A stretch of 23,545 nucleotides of DNA, taken from positions 1 to 23,545 of the forward strand of contig CAZHGH010000048.1 of the NCBI GenBank assembly GCA_964531205.1, written 5' to 3'. The notes under the pieces were generated by a model. The model was not told where the DNA came from and did not search any database. It saw nothing but the letters and a program-made list of their open reading frames with translations. Numbering within the stretch: position 1 is the stretch's first letter; the number at the start of each line of letters is the position of its first letter. Below are positions 1 to 7,464 of this stretch, piece after piece. Made by a program: the position numbers and the translations under genes. This stretch comes from JAICWY01 sp964531205. Lineage in GTDB: Bacteria > Vulcanimicrobiota > Vulcanimicrobiia > Vulcanimicrobiales > Vulcanimicrobiaceae.

Positions 1-491
1 AACTCATCCATTTGTGCCGGAGAAAAATTGCTGACGCCGACGGCACGGATTTTGCCGGCCTCGAACAATGCCTGCATCGCCGTAGCTGTTTGGCTAATCG
101 GCGTTGCGGGATCAGGCCAATGAATTTGGTAGATGTCGATGCGATCGGTTTGCAATCGCCGCAACGAATCTTCGATTTCCTTTTTGATTCGCTTCGGCGA
201 TGCGTTGCGGTGAACGTTTGCGTGTTCGTCCCACTCGAGACCTACCTTGGTCGCGATGACGACGCCGTCGCGCCGTCCCTTCAGCGCGCGGCCGACGACT
301 TCTTCGGAATGTCCTTGCCCGTAAGCCGGAGCGGTGTCGACGAGCGTGATTCCGGAATCCAACGCGCGGTGAATGGTAGCAATCGCGTTATCGTCGTCGG
401 GACCGCCCCACATCCAGCCGCCGATAGCCCAAGTGCCCAAACCGATGCGCGACACTCGAATACCGGTACCGTCAATTTCTGTAAATTCCAT
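1..491 (-). CDS. Aldo/keto reductase, partial (3' end beyond the window)
   Basis: This is the N-terminal 163 residues of an NAD(P)H-dependent aldo/keto reductase; the rest lies left of base 1. It starts at the ATG at 491 (MEFTEIDGTGIRVSRIGLGT). All four residues of the family's catalytic tetrad are in place: D52 and Y57 in the VDTAPAYG motif, K82 in IATKVG and H124 in YQIHWPD. The region reading LFEAGKIRAVGVSNF matches the GKxRxIGVSN signature of the family. Such enzymes reduce aldehydes and ketones in the cytoplasm, and the substrate cannot be told from this fragment. It begins 4 nt after the dps stop codon on the same strand, so the two genes are very probably co-transcribed and the reductase may serve in stress detoxification (inference). 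Confidence 0.93.
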   Translation of the reverse strand, partial: MEFTEIDGTGIRVSRIGLGTWAIGGWMWGGPDDDNAIATIHRALDSGITLVDTAPAYGQGHSEEVVGRALKGRRDGVVIATKVGLEWDEHANVHRNASPKRIKKEIEDSLRRLQTDRIDIYQIHWPDPATPISQTATAMQALFEAGKIRAVGVSNFSPAQMDE

Positions 492-495
492 ACGG

Positions 496-1035
496 TTAAT
501 CCGTTGCGCTTCCGCCCGTCGTTGTTTCGTATAAGAACCACGTGCGCCGTTCAGCTTCGTCGATATAGACCTCTATCAGGCTTGCCGTCGCGACATCTTC
601 GAACTGATCGCAGATTCGGTGTGCTGCGCGCAGCGCGCTGGTGAAAGCCTTGTTGTCATCGGTCAGATCGGTAAGCATGTCGAACGGCGTCACAAATTCG
701 CGGTTGTCGTCGCGAATCGTTTGTAATGCCGCGATGTGGCCGATAGAGTGAACGGTCGTGAAGCCGATTTTGCGCACTCGCTCGGCAAAAACGTCCGTCA
801 TCGCGAAGATTTGATCGGCCTGCTCGTCCAGCATAAGGTGATACTCGCGGTAATGGCTGCCGGACATGTGCCAATGATAGTTCTTTGTTTTGAGATAGAG
901 CGCGAACGTATCGGCAAGCAGCGTGTTGAGGGCGTTCGCTACCGCCTGGCGCCCCTGCTGTGAAAGGTCGTTCGGTGTGTCGAGCCCCGGGACAGCGGTG
1001 GCTCCTCTGTTTATGCTTGATGATGCAATAGCCAT
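496..1035 (-). CDS. dps: Dps-family ferritin-like DNA-protecting protein
   Basis: A 179-aa Dps protein, a dodecameric mini-ferritin that oxidises Fe(II) with peroxide, stores the iron and can coat DNA. The inter-subunit ferroxidase ligands expected from E. coli Dps are all visible at matching spacing: H54 (NYHWHMSG), H66 and D70 (EYHLMLDEQAD), then D81 and E85 (TDVFAERVRKIG). The N-terminal tail of about 30 residues is Ser/Arg/Gln-containing but not strongly Lys-rich, so DNA binding is not assured. The start at 1035 has an AAGGT element close upstream that could serve as a ribosome-binding site. The aldo/keto reductase follows after 4 nt. It is divergent from the small membrane protein at 1120. 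Confidence 0.96.
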   Translation of the reverse strand: MAIASSSINRGATAVPGLDTPNDLSQQGRQAVANALNTLLADTFALYLKTKNYHWHMSGSHYREYHLMLDEQADQIFAMTDVFAERVRKIGFTTVHSIGHIAALQTIRDDNREFVTPFDMLTDLTDDNKAFTSALRAAHRICDQFEDVATASLIEVYIDEAERRTWFLYETTTGGSATD

Positions 1036-1119
1036 GCAAAGACCTTAGCGGGCCGGGCTCGGACAATCCCGGATATTTTTGGCACGTACTCCCAGAAAAT
1101 TGTTTATCGTTAGAGGGCG

Positions 1120-1365
1120 ATGAACGACGAGAATGTACCGGCCCCGCGCAGCGAGATGATGATTCGCATCGTCTCGCCGTCCTACTTCCGGCGCTATATT
1201 GTGGAGGAGCGGCGTCCCCTATCGGTTGCCGCCGGCGTGATTATCGACGAACCGGAAACCGATCCCCGCGGAGTGATTATTGCGGTTGTTGTGCTGGGCG
1301 TGATGCTCGCCGTATTCAGTTTCGCGGTCACCTACGGGCTCAGCTCGCTGCTGAGTGTCGTCTAA
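1120..1365 (+). CDS. Small single-pass membrane protein of unknown function
   Basis: An 81-aa protein with a polar N-terminal half and one strong hydrophobic segment near the C-terminus (about residues 51-72, starting GVIIAVVVLGVMLAVFSFAV), so it is probably anchored in the inner membrane by a C-terminal helix. The start at 1120 is preceded by a GAGGG element at suitable spacing. It lies 13 nt upstream of the multicopper oxidase start and is probably in the same transcript. I do not recognise a family. A role in assembly, electron transfer or positioning of the oxidase is only inferred from adjacency. Confidence 0.7.
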   Translation: MNDENVPAPRSEMMIRIVSPSYFRRYIVEERRPLSVAAGVIIDEPETDPRGVIIAVVVLGVMLAVFSFAVTYGLSSLLSVV

Positions 1366-1378
1366 TTTAGGAGGCTCC

Positions 1379-2842
1379 ATGAGCCTGCGATTCGCTGCGG
1401 CAGCAGCTGCGATGGCGGCGATTACGGTGCAATCCGCAGGCGCGCAGTCGGCCGTTGTCATGCCGGATCCACCGCAAGTACGTCCTGTCAACGGCGTGAC
1501 GTCTCTTACATTGACGGCCGCGATGTTCGACGGGCGGGCAAGCATGCAATACCACGGATCCCTCATGCTTCCGACGATACGGGTATGGCCCGGCGATCGA
1601 TTGCGCATTACCTACGTCAACCATCTCTCATCGCACAGTCCGGAAAAGTGCGCACTTGGACCGTGTATGGACATGACGAACTTGCATTTCCACGGGATGG
1701 AAGTCTCGCCACTTACTCCGCAGGACGACGTCCTAACAATGCTTGCTTCACCGGGGCAGACGCTGCATTACGACGTGCACTTTCCGAAAAATCACATGCC
1801 GGGGCTGTTCTGGATTCATACGCATCCACACGGCGAGAGCGCGGAGCAAGATCTCGATGGGATGTCATTGGCTGTCGTCGTCGACGGAATAGATCGGTAC
1901 GTTCCGCAAGTTCGCGGATTGCCCGAACGGATTATGGTCGTACGCACGTTGGATCCACCGCTCTCGCAAGTGGAGGATCTGCGTCAGTTTACGGACGTCC
2001 CAACGAAAGATTGCGGCACTTCCGGAGAACAAGTCGAAGGTTTTCCTACACTGAACAATGAGGTGCGTCCGTCGATCGCCATCGCACCGGGGCAACGGCA
2101 ATTTTGGCGCATCGTGAACGCGCAGCCGAACATGTACCTGGACCTTCAGCTCGACGGCAGCACGTTTCAAGTCGTCGCGCTCGACGGACAGCCGTTAGGA
2201 TATCGCGATCCGCAGCGTCCGATCGTAACGATGTCGCACGTCTTTTTGCCTCCGGCAGGTCGCGTGGAAGCCATTGTAACCGGTCCGCCGGCGGGTGCTC
2301 ATGCGACCCTGCGCACCCTGTGCGTCAATACGGGAACTGCAGGCGATATCAACGCAGCGGGCGTTCTCGCCGATATCGTGCCTCATGCGCCGCGCGCTTC
2401 GTTGGAAACCGTTCCGGTCTCCACGCAGCCGGCGGTTTATAAGCCCATAAACGTTTCGGCAGTGGAGCATGAACCGGCGCAGTTTACCGTGCGCTTTACC
2501 GAAGGCCATCACCGGTTTTATATCAACCATCAGCTCTTCACGATGCAGGCAAAGCCGATGGTGACGGTACCTGTAGGCAGCATTCAACATTGGCATGTGA
2601 TCAACGACACCGAGGAAATGCATCCGTTTCATATCCATCAAGTGCATTTCCTGACTTACGCTATCAACGGCCGGCCGGTTGCGCACCCCGTGTGGCTCGA
2701 CACGATGAACACGACGCCCAAAGGGACGATTGATGTGGTACTGGACTTCACTGATCCAGTGATCCGCGGGATGGCCGTCTTCCATTGCCACATCCTGAAT
2801 CACGAAGATAAAGGAATGATGGCGAAGGTGCTGTTCAAGTAG
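1379..2842 (+). CDS. Secreted multicopper oxidase (laccase-like)
   Basis: A 487-aa multicopper oxidase that would oxidise a phenolic, metal or other substrate and reduce O2 to water outside the cytoplasm. The start is the ATG at 1379, which follows AGGAGG at 1369-1374; a GTG at 1355 is also in frame but would extend into the previous gene. Residues 1-23 form a signal peptide ending in AGAQ. The four copper-binding regions are present: LHFHG (102-106), WIHTHPHG (145-152), HPFHIH (415-420) and HCHILNHEDKGM (469-480). The last contains the type 1 copper ligands with a Met axial ligand. Length fits three cupredoxin domains. No twin-arginine motif is visible. The stop overlaps the stop of the convergent dehydrogenase gene by 8 bp. 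Confidence 0.95.
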   Translation: MSLRFAAAAAAMAAITVQSAGAQSAVVMPDPPQVRPVNGVTSLTLTAAMFDGRASMQYHGSLMLPTIRVWPGDRLRITYVNHLSSHSPEKCALGPCMDMTNLHFHGMEVSPLTPQDDVLTMLASPGQTLHYDVHFPKNHMPGLFWIHTHPHGESAEQDLDGMSLAVVVDGIDRYVPQVRGLPERIMVVRTLDPPLSQVEDLRQFTDVPTKDCGTSGEQVEGFPTLNNEVRPSIAIAPGQRQFWRIVNAQPNMYLDLQLDGSTFQVVALDGQPLGYRDPQRPIVTMSHVFLPPAGRVEAIVTGPPAGAHATLRTLCVNTGTAGDINAAGVLADIVPHAPRASLETVPVSTQPAVYKPINVSAVEHEPAQFTVRFTEGHHRFYINHQLFTMQAKPMVTVPVGSIQHWHVINDTEEMHPFHIHQVHFLTYAINGRPVAHPVWLDTMNTTPKGTIDVVLDFTDPVIRGMAVFHCHILNHEDKGMMAKVLFK

Positions 2843-3701
2843 CCGTGGCTTCTTGCTTCGGCCGCTCCAGCGCAAGCACGATGTAATCGCGATCGCCCAG
2901 TCCGTCTTCGACCGCGCGTTCTGCTTCGGGAACGACGGCGTCGAGAACGGGCGTCGGCACGTGCACCGATTCAGCCGCCTGACGTGAGAGCTGCAGATCC
3001 TTCAGTAGTGCGCTCAGAGCAAATCGCGGCTCGGAATTGCGTTCGAGTAACGGCTGAAGCTTCTGTTGAACGATCCGTTCCATTGCACTCGTAAGGGAAT
3101 GTACCGCGAGATCGCGCTCGATGCCGGCTCGATCGCATACGGCCAACAGCTCGCCCAGCGTTTCGGCTACCACACCAAGGACCGTGTTGTTTGCCAGTTT
3201 TAAAAAGCCGCTCGCGCGCACGGAATTCATCTCGGTCACGTTGCCCAGCGTGGCTAAAATTTCGCGTGCGCGTTCTACCGTTTCAGGCGCCCCTCCCGCG
3301 AGGATGGTTGCGGCTCCTGCGCGGACCGCGTCGGGGTTTCCGAGGATCGGCGCGGCAACGAACTCGAGATGGTCCTTATCTGCAGCGGTTTCAAGCGTCT
3401 CATACATGTTTGGCGAGAGCGTTGACATCTCTATCAAAATTTGCGGACGGTGCATCGCGGGAATGAGCTCTCCAAGCGTTACTTCACGCGCAACGTCATC
3501 GCCCCATAGGCTCACGATCGCAACGTCAACGGCTGCTGCCATCTTTCCAAGCGAGTCGTATGGCACTGCACCCGCGCCGGCGAGATCGGTAGCGCGTTGC
3601 GGCGAGCGGTCCCAAACTGCAACCCGATAACCGTGTTCCAGCAGTCGCTGCGCAAAGGCGCTTCCCATCTTGCCCAATCCCGCCACGCCGACGGTCATCA
3701 T
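2835..3701 (-). CDS. 3-hydroxyisobutyrate dehydrogenase-like NAD(P)-dependent beta-hydroxyacid dehydrogenase
   Basis: A 288-aa cytoplasmic oxidoreductase of the 6-phosphogluconate/3-hydroxyisobutyrate dehydrogenase superfamily. The N-terminal Rossmann motif GLGKMG (8-13) binds NAD(P), the LIEMSTLSP segment (89-97) is the substrate-binding region, and K168 in the SGFLKLANN segment is the expected catalytic lysine. Length matches the family. I chose the ATG at 3701 because it forms an ATGA overlap with the stop of the upstream AraC-type gene, which suggests translational coupling, and GGAGG lies just ahead. A second ATG directly follows at 3698. A longer reading starting at 3923 overlaps the AraC gene and is rejected. 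Substrate could be 3-hydroxyisobutyrate, a tartronate semialdehyde-type acid or a glyoxylate-related compound. Confidence 0.92.
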   Translation of the reverse strand: MMTVGVAGLGKMGSAFAQRLLEHGYRVAVWDRSPQRATDLAGAGAVPYDSLGKMAAAVDVAIVSLWGDDVAREVTLGELIPAMHRPQILIEMSTLSPNMYETLETAADKDHLEFVAAPILGNPDAVRAGAATILAGGAPETVERAREILATLGNVTEMNSVRASGFLKLANNTVLGVVAETLGELLAVCDRAGIERDLAVHSLTSAMERIVQQKLQPLLERNSEPRFALSALLKDLQLSRQAAESVHVPTPVLDAVVPEAERAVEDGLGDRDYIVLALERPKQEATAT

Positions 3702-4102
3702 GCGACCTCCCGTCCGCACATCGGACACGAACTCGCCTGCTGGGCGTTTTGCGGAGCAGTCTGTCTGCGCCAGCGTCCCGGTGCTATGCCGTAGGCTCGT
3801 ACGAAACGCCGTGTGAAATACGCGGCGTCCCGAAAGCCGACGGATGCACCGATCGTTGCGACGCTGGCGGGGCTCGTCATCAAACGTTCGCGCGCAACGT
3901 CCAAGCGCCGCGCGATAATCCATGCGCCGAGCGGACGTCCCGTCAATCTGCGTATCACGGAGGTAAGATGCGAATGCGAATAGTGCAGGGCGCGGGCAAC
4001 GTCGGCAGCAGTGATGCCTTCGTGGTAGTGTTCCTCAATGTATTGCCGTACCCGCGTTACGACTTCCGCTCGTTGCGAACCAATCATTGTTGTCGTTGTC
4101 AT
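3698..4102 (-). CDS. Short AraC-family DNA-binding regulator with C-terminal CxxC
   Basis: A 134-aa protein consisting almost only of the AraC-type double helix-turn-helix domain (about residues 14-112). The first HTH lies around ITAADVARALHYSHSHL and the second around VATIGASVGFRDAAYF. The region ending YFTRRFVRAYGIAPGRWR is the family signature. No sensing domain is fused. The tail carries C126 and C129 in SCPMCGREVA, a possible metal or redox site. A GGAG and a GAGG element precede the ATG at 4102. It overlaps the dehydrogenase start by 4 bp. The first 13 codons lie in the 55-bp sequence duplicated across the N gap, so its real upstream region is that to the right of the gap. It could control the neighbouring FUSC transporter and dehydrogenase (inference). 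Confidence 0.9.
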   Translation of the reverse strand: MTTTTMIGSQRAEVVTRVRQYIEEHYHEGITAADVARALHYSHSHLTSVIRRLTGRPLGAWIIARRLDVARERLMTSPASVATIGASVGFRDAAYFTRRFVRAYGIAPGRWRRQTAPQNAQQASSCPMCGREVA

Positions 4103-4117
4103 TTCCTCAATCTCCAG
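4063..4117. repeat. 55-bp direct repeat, left copy, abutting the N gap
   Basis: These 55 bases are identical to 4218-4272 on the other side of the N run. An exact repeat ending at one contig edge and starting at the next is typical of an unmerged assembly overlap; 55 is a common assembler k-mer size. It contains the start codon and first 13 codons of the AraC-type gene. Confidence 0.95.
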
Positions 4118-4217
4118 NNNNNNNNNNNNNNNNNNNNNNNNNNNNNNNNNNNNNNNNNNNNNNNNNNNNNNNNNNNNNNNNNNNNNNNNNNNNNNNNNNN
4201 NNNNNNNNNNNNNNNNN
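4118..4217. other. Run of exactly 100 Ns (scaffold gap, probably artefactual)
   Basis: Exactly 100 unknown bases, a conventional placeholder length for a gap of unknown size. Because both flanks carry the same 55 bp, the two contigs probably overlap directly and no sequence is missing. Removing the gap and one repeat copy leaves about 76 bp between the FUSC stop and the AraC start. Confidence 0.9.
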
Positions 4218-4272
4218 CTTCCGCTCGTTGCGAACCAATCATTGTTGTCGTTGTCATTTCCTCAATCTCCAG
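4218..4272. repeat. 55-bp direct repeat, right copy, abutting the N gap
   Basis: Identical to 4063-4117. Beyond this copy the sequence continues into an AT-rich stretch (around 4273-4283, reading TATAAAAT on the minus strand). After joining, that stretch would lie shortly upstream of the AraC start and could hold a promoter, though no good -35 partner is seen. Confidence 0.95.
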
Positions 4273-4333
4273 GTATTTTATATCGCTAAACCCTCGGATG
4301 GGACTAAAACGTCTCCCAGGCTTTATGAAGGTG

Positions 4334-6061
4334 CTACATTTGCACGGTCAACGTACGAGCAAAACCATGCAGCGTGCGGTCGATGTTACGAAGGTAGCTC
4401 GAAGCCGGCCCGGCGGCATCGTTTAGCGGTGTGCGCGGCATGTTCAACGCAGTTCCGCCTTGACCGTACGTGATGATTGCCTCAATGTCTTCGTGAATGG
4501 CCGCGCGCTGCTCGCGAAGCGCCTGAAGAGAGCCGTTTAGCGATGGGTCGGGGCTGAGCGTTGCAAGCGCGCGCACGTAGTACGAAATTGCCGACATCAG
4601 CATGAGGCGCGTGCTAAAAATTTCGCCGGCATTACGTCGCGTCATGGGTACGATCTGCGTTTGCACGCTTTGCATGGCTTCATCCACTTTTCGCACGGCG
4701 TCAATGCGATTCGCGCGTGTGTCTCCAGCAAAAAAGTCCACCGAGACGCCCACAAAGTCGTCGAGGCGCCTGAGCGCTTCAACCGTCACGTTAAAAATGA
4801 GGCGTTTTGTAGAAACCGGCAACAGAAGGGTAGCGGCAACACCGCCGAGGACAGCGCCGGCGAGCGTCTCGGCAAATCGCAATATCATCAGAGCGTCGGT
4901 GAACAAACCGAGCAATTCGTAGACCATTGCAATAACGATCGTCACGAAAAAGGTGAACGCCGAGTAGTTGATCCGGAACGAATAGACGGCGGCAAAGAGG
5001 GAAACCATCATCGCGCCGTACGCTAAACGGTTGTGCCCGTGCAGAAAGTACGCTATTAGCATCGCTGCGAGGACGCCAAGCGCGGTGCCTGCGGCGCGCG
5101 ACCACGCTCGATTACGCGTCTCGACCGATGATGACGTTCCCATGAATACGAAGAACGCTGTAAGCACGGCCCAATACCAGCGCTCGGGTGAGATCAAGTG
5201 CCCAAGAAGTATAGCGAGCACGCCTGCCGCGCTGAGCTGAAGTGCTTGACGCACTGCTTGCGGGATGCGGCCCGTGTTCATCTGCGTACCGACACGAGAC
5301 GGCGGAGACGGCGTCCAACTCGAATCGAACGTCGCGCCCTCTCTCAGCTGTAACGGTTCGGCATTTCCATCCGCGGTGGCAAGCTCGGCTTCCAATACGC
5401 TCGCGCGATCTTGCGGATCCTTCAAGATGCCGTGCAGCAGAAGCGACGTCTCGTTCAAACGGAAAAGATTGTGCTGTATCGCGCTGTGCGAGTGTGCCGC
5501 TGCGATGATCTGCTGTCTCGCGCGGAATGCCGCTATGGCGTTGCGCAACGCCAGTTTCGCGTTGTCGCGAAAGACGGCGAAGCGGAAACAAAACGTTGCG
5601 AGATCGGCAAGCACGATGGAGAGCATTGCCCAAGGCAAGCCCGAAGGCGGCATGCGGAACATCACCGCGAAAAAGAATGAAATGAATAAGATGGTGGCGA
5701 GCGCGGCGTAGCGAGGTCCGTACTGCCGTACGTACACCGCCAGAAAAAGTACCATAACGAAAAGCGCGTCGCTGAGATACACGTTCGGTGCAGCTAGCGT
5801 CGCGGCGACGGTGCTGAAGGAGGCCGGCACGCAAAGAAGCAACGTCGTGATCTTCTGATCGCGGTGCCCAGCATCCGTGACGCCGATGTTTCCAATCATG
5901 CCGAGCGGAATGCCGACCAGCAACGCGGGAAGCTGCAAATGAAGCACGCCGCGCAGCGCGATCAAAATTGCAAGCGCCGTCCCGACTGAAGCCGTCGCTC
6001 GCACCGCAAGGTACAGCCGTACGAGCCCCGGATCCGAGGCGAGAATATATTGCCGAATCAC
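4334..6061 (-). CDS. FUSC-family inner-membrane transporter (aromatic acid/fusaric acid resistance-like)
   Basis: A 575-aa integral membrane protein of the FUSC superfamily (AaeB/fusaric acid resistance type), whose better known members export aromatic acids and related toxic compounds. It has the typical two-halved build. An N-terminal membrane block covers about residues 18-162, a soluble helical stretch about 165-265, a second membrane block about 272-415, and a cytoplasmic helical tail follows. The second block carries the RxxGTxxG pattern (R322-G329). The start is a GTG at 6061, overlapping the stop of a 48-aa gene as GTGA. No membrane-fusion partner gene sits beside it, so the mode of export is open. 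The AraC-type gene and dehydrogenase follow on the same strand. Confidence 0.9.
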   Translation of the reverse strand: MIRQYILASDPGLVRLYLAVRATASVGTALAILIALRGVLHLQLPALLVGIPLGMIGNIGVTDAGHRDQKITTLLLCVPASFSTVAATLAAPNVYLSDALFVMVLFLAVYVRQYGPRYAALATILFISFFFAVMFRMPPSGLPWAMLSIVLADLATFCFRFAVFRDNAKLALRNAIAAFRARQQIIAAAHSHSAIQHNLFRLNETSLLLHGILKDPQDRASVLEAELATADGNAEPLQLREGATFDSSWTPSPPSRVGTQMNTGRIPQAVRQALQLSAAGVLAILLGHLISPERWYWAVLTAFFVFMGTSSSVETRNRAWSRAAGTALGVLAAMLIAYFLHGHNRLAYGAMMVSLFAAVYSFRINYSAFTFFVTIVIAMVYELLGLFTDALMILRFAETLAGAVLGGVAATLLLPVSTKRLIFNVTVEALRRLDDFVGVSVDFFAGDTRANRIDAVRKVDEAMQSVQTQIVPMTRRNAGEIFSTRLMLMSAISYYVRALATLSPDPSLNGSLQALREQRAAIHEDIEAIITYGQGGTALNMPRTPLNDAAGPASSYLRNIDRTLHGFARTLTVQM

Positions 6062-6204
6062 GCGCGTACGAGTGCGACCGCCCAGCCTTTCTCCGTGCGA
6101 ATACGAGCGTGAATAAAGCCTTCTGAGTCGGGATGCGGAGAGAGGACTTCAAACCCCGCGCGAATGGCTTCTACGACTGACCCGAAAATTACGATACCGC
6201 TCAT
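6058..6204 (-). CDS. 48-aa small protein coupled to the FUSC transporter
   Basis: The minus strand from the ATG at 6204 encodes 48 residues (MSGIVIFGSVVEAIRAGFEV at the start, ending KGWAVALVRA) and stops in a TGA at 6060-6058. That TGA overlaps the GTG start of the FUSC gene by 4 bp, the classic coupling arrangement. Composition is protein-like, with a hydrophobic strand, an amphipathic helix and a second strand pair, and no membrane helix or signal peptide. Purine-rich AGGCGG and CAGGG elements lie upstream but at imperfect spacing. I do not recognise the family. A cytoplasmic accessory or regulatory role for the transporter is inferred only from the overlap. Confidence 0.65.
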   Translation of the reverse strand: MSGIVIFGSVVEAIRAGFEVLSPHPDSEGFIHARIRTEKGWAVALVRA

Positions 6205-6307
6205 TGCCCTGACCGCCTTTTAACTTTTCTTGGCGACGTTGTACCAATGCGGTCTCCATCGGGTCTGGGAGCGCTTTAAGCTTCGGAATTTTTTGCGGTG
6301 GGGTGCC
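6205..6307. other. Intergenic region upstream of the 48-aa/FUSC pair
   Basis: About 100 bp between the stop of the response regulator and the start of the 48-aa gene, all on the minus strand. It should hold the promoter of the FUSC cluster unless that cluster is read through from the regulator. I see an A-rich tract (the T run near 6290) but no clear hexamer pair and no convincing terminator stem. Confidence 0.4.
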
Positions 6308-6994
6308 CTAGCGTTCTAGCCGCATGGTGTAGCCGACGCCGCGCAGCGTGTGGATCAGGCGGCCGCCGCCTTCGGCGTCGACTTTGCCGCGAAGATAAGA
6401 TATGTACGTTTCTACAGTCGCAGGCGTAACGTCGCGATCGATGCCCCAAACAAGATCGAGCAGCTGCGAGCGCGTGAAAACTTGTTCCGGGTGGCGCACG
6501 AGCGTAAGGAGCAAATCGAATTCACGCGTACTGAGTTCCAACGGCTTTCCGGCTCGCGCAGCCTTACGCTGCGTTACGTCGATAATAACGTCGGCGTAGC
6601 TGACGACGTCGCGCGTTTCCATCCGTGGGCGCCTTAGACGCGCGCGAATGCGTGCGGCCAACTCTTCTAAATCGAACGGCTTGGGGATGTAGTCGTCTGC
6701 GCCTCTCGTCAGCGCCGAGACCTTGTCCGAAGTCTCCGAGCGGCCCGTAAGCATGAGAATCGGGACGTCCGTGAGCCGGCGCAGGCTTGCAATCAGCGAG
6801 AAACCGTCGATGCCCGGCAGTCCGATGTCTAAAAGAATCGCTTCGGGCGCCCAATCCTTAATGGCGTTCGTAGCAACCCGGCCGTCCGGCACGGCTTTGA
6901 CTTCAAAGCCAAGATTTGCAAGGCCGTATTCGATAAGTTCACGCATATCCGGCTCGTCGTCGACTGCCAAAATGCGGGGAAACGCCGAAATCAT
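6308..6994 (-). CDS. OmpR/PhoB-type response regulator
   Basis: A 228-aa two-component response regulator. The receiver domain (about residues 6-120) has the acidic pair D12/D13, the phospho-acceptor D56 (LLDIGLPGIDGF), T83 and K105 (YIPKPF). The C-terminal winged-helix domain (about 130-226) carries STREFDLLLTLVRHPEQVFT and the YISYLRGKVD/IHTLRGVGY signatures of the OmpR family. I chose the ATG at 6994, which gives the usual N-terminus (MISAFPRILAVDDEP) and has GGAGG 10 nt upstream; an in-frame ATG at 7072 adds 26 residues of non-homologous character. It is divergent from a second receiver gene and histidine kinase, which makes that kinase a likely partner (inference). Confidence 0.95.
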   Translation of the reverse strand: MISAFPRILAVDDEPDMRELIEYGLANLGFEVKAVPDGRVATNAIKDWAPEAILLDIGLPGIDGFSLIASLRRLTDVPILMLTGRSETSDKVSALTRGADDYIPKPFDLEELAARIRARLRRPRMETRDVVSYADVIIDVTQRKAARAGKPLELSTREFDLLLTLVRHPEQVFTRSQLLDLVWGIDRDVTPATVETYISYLRGKVDAEGGGRLIHTLRGVGYTMRLER

Positions 6995-7060
6995 GACAAG
7001 CGTGCCTCCACCTGAACGATAGCATAAGCTTTTGCCTAAAGCGATTCTGGGAAAAGACGA

Positions 7061-7089
7061 TTCAAAATCCAAGCATCTCTGGATAGACT
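7061..7089 (+). promoter_or_regulatory. Candidate promoter for the receiver/histidine kinase pair, possibly leaderless
   Basis: TTCAAA at 7061-7066 and TAGACT at 7084-7089 are spaced by 17 bp and resemble -35 and -10 hexamers. The ATG at 7097 follows the -10 by 7 nt, so a transcript starting at the usual distance would begin at or next to the start codon. No Shine-Dalgarno sequence is visible, which fits. This is only a pattern match. Confidence 0.4.
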
Positions 7090-7096
7090 GTGCGCT

Positions 7097-7462
7097 ATGG
7101 CTTCGGTTTCGTACAAAGTACTCGTTGTTGATGATGAGGCCGATGTCGGAGATTTACTGGCGTACGGTCTCGGCGCGGCAGGATTCGATGTGGCTGTTGC
7201 GCCGACGGCGTCGTCTGCTCTTCTGACAGCCGAGCGCTGGGCGCCTGACATCATTTTGCTGGATGTTATGCTGCCTGATGTCGACGGCTTCACATTGTTG
7301 CCGAAGATTAGGGCGCTCACGAATTGTCCCGTTATTTTTCTGACCGCCCGTTCGCGGATAGCGGACAAGGAACGCGGGCGAAGTTTGGGAGCAATCGATT
7401 ATATGACGAAACCGTTCGATATGGACGACTTGGTAACACGGGTGCGTACGGCTCTGGCTTAA
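7097..7462 (+). CDS. Single-domain response regulator (receiver only)
   Basis: A 121-aa protein made of one receiver domain. Phosphorylation residues D12/D13, D56 (LLDVMLPDVDGF), T83 and K105 (YMTKPF) are present and sit at the same positions as in the divergent OmpR-type regulator, pointing to a shared origin. It ends right after the last receiver helix and has no DNA-binding domain. The usual GADDY segment is changed to GAIDY. The histidine kinase starts 2 nt after its stop, so the two are co-translated. It may act as a phosphate sink, a relay or a protein-binding switch, competing for or passing phosphate to the OmpR-type partner (inference). Confidence 0.93.
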   Translation: MASVSYKVLVVDDEADVGDLLAYGLGAAGFDVAVAPTASSALLTAERWAPDIILLDVMLPDVDGFTLLPKIRALTNCPVIFLTARSRIADKERGRSLGAIDYMTKPFDMDDLVTRVRTALA

Positions 7463-7464
7463 CG

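Noticed and set aside
12..644. Long plus-strand frame across the left end
   Set aside because: It is antisense to the aldo/keto reductase and dps genes, both of which show intact catalytic motifs on the minus strand.
2835..3923. Longer version of the dehydrogenase starting at 3923
   Set aside because: The extra 74 residues are Arg-rich, have no dehydrogenase features and lie inside the AraC gene. The ATGA overlap at 3701 gives a normal Rossmann N-terminus.
3749..4473. Plus-strand frames running through the N gap
   Set aside because: They exist only because Ns do not create stops, and they lie antisense to the AraC-type and FUSC genes.
5112..6152. 346-codon minus-strand frame overlapping the FUSC gene
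   Set aside because: Arg/Ser/Ala-rich composition typical of a shadow frame, with no motifs. The FUSC frame has clear membrane helices and family motifs.
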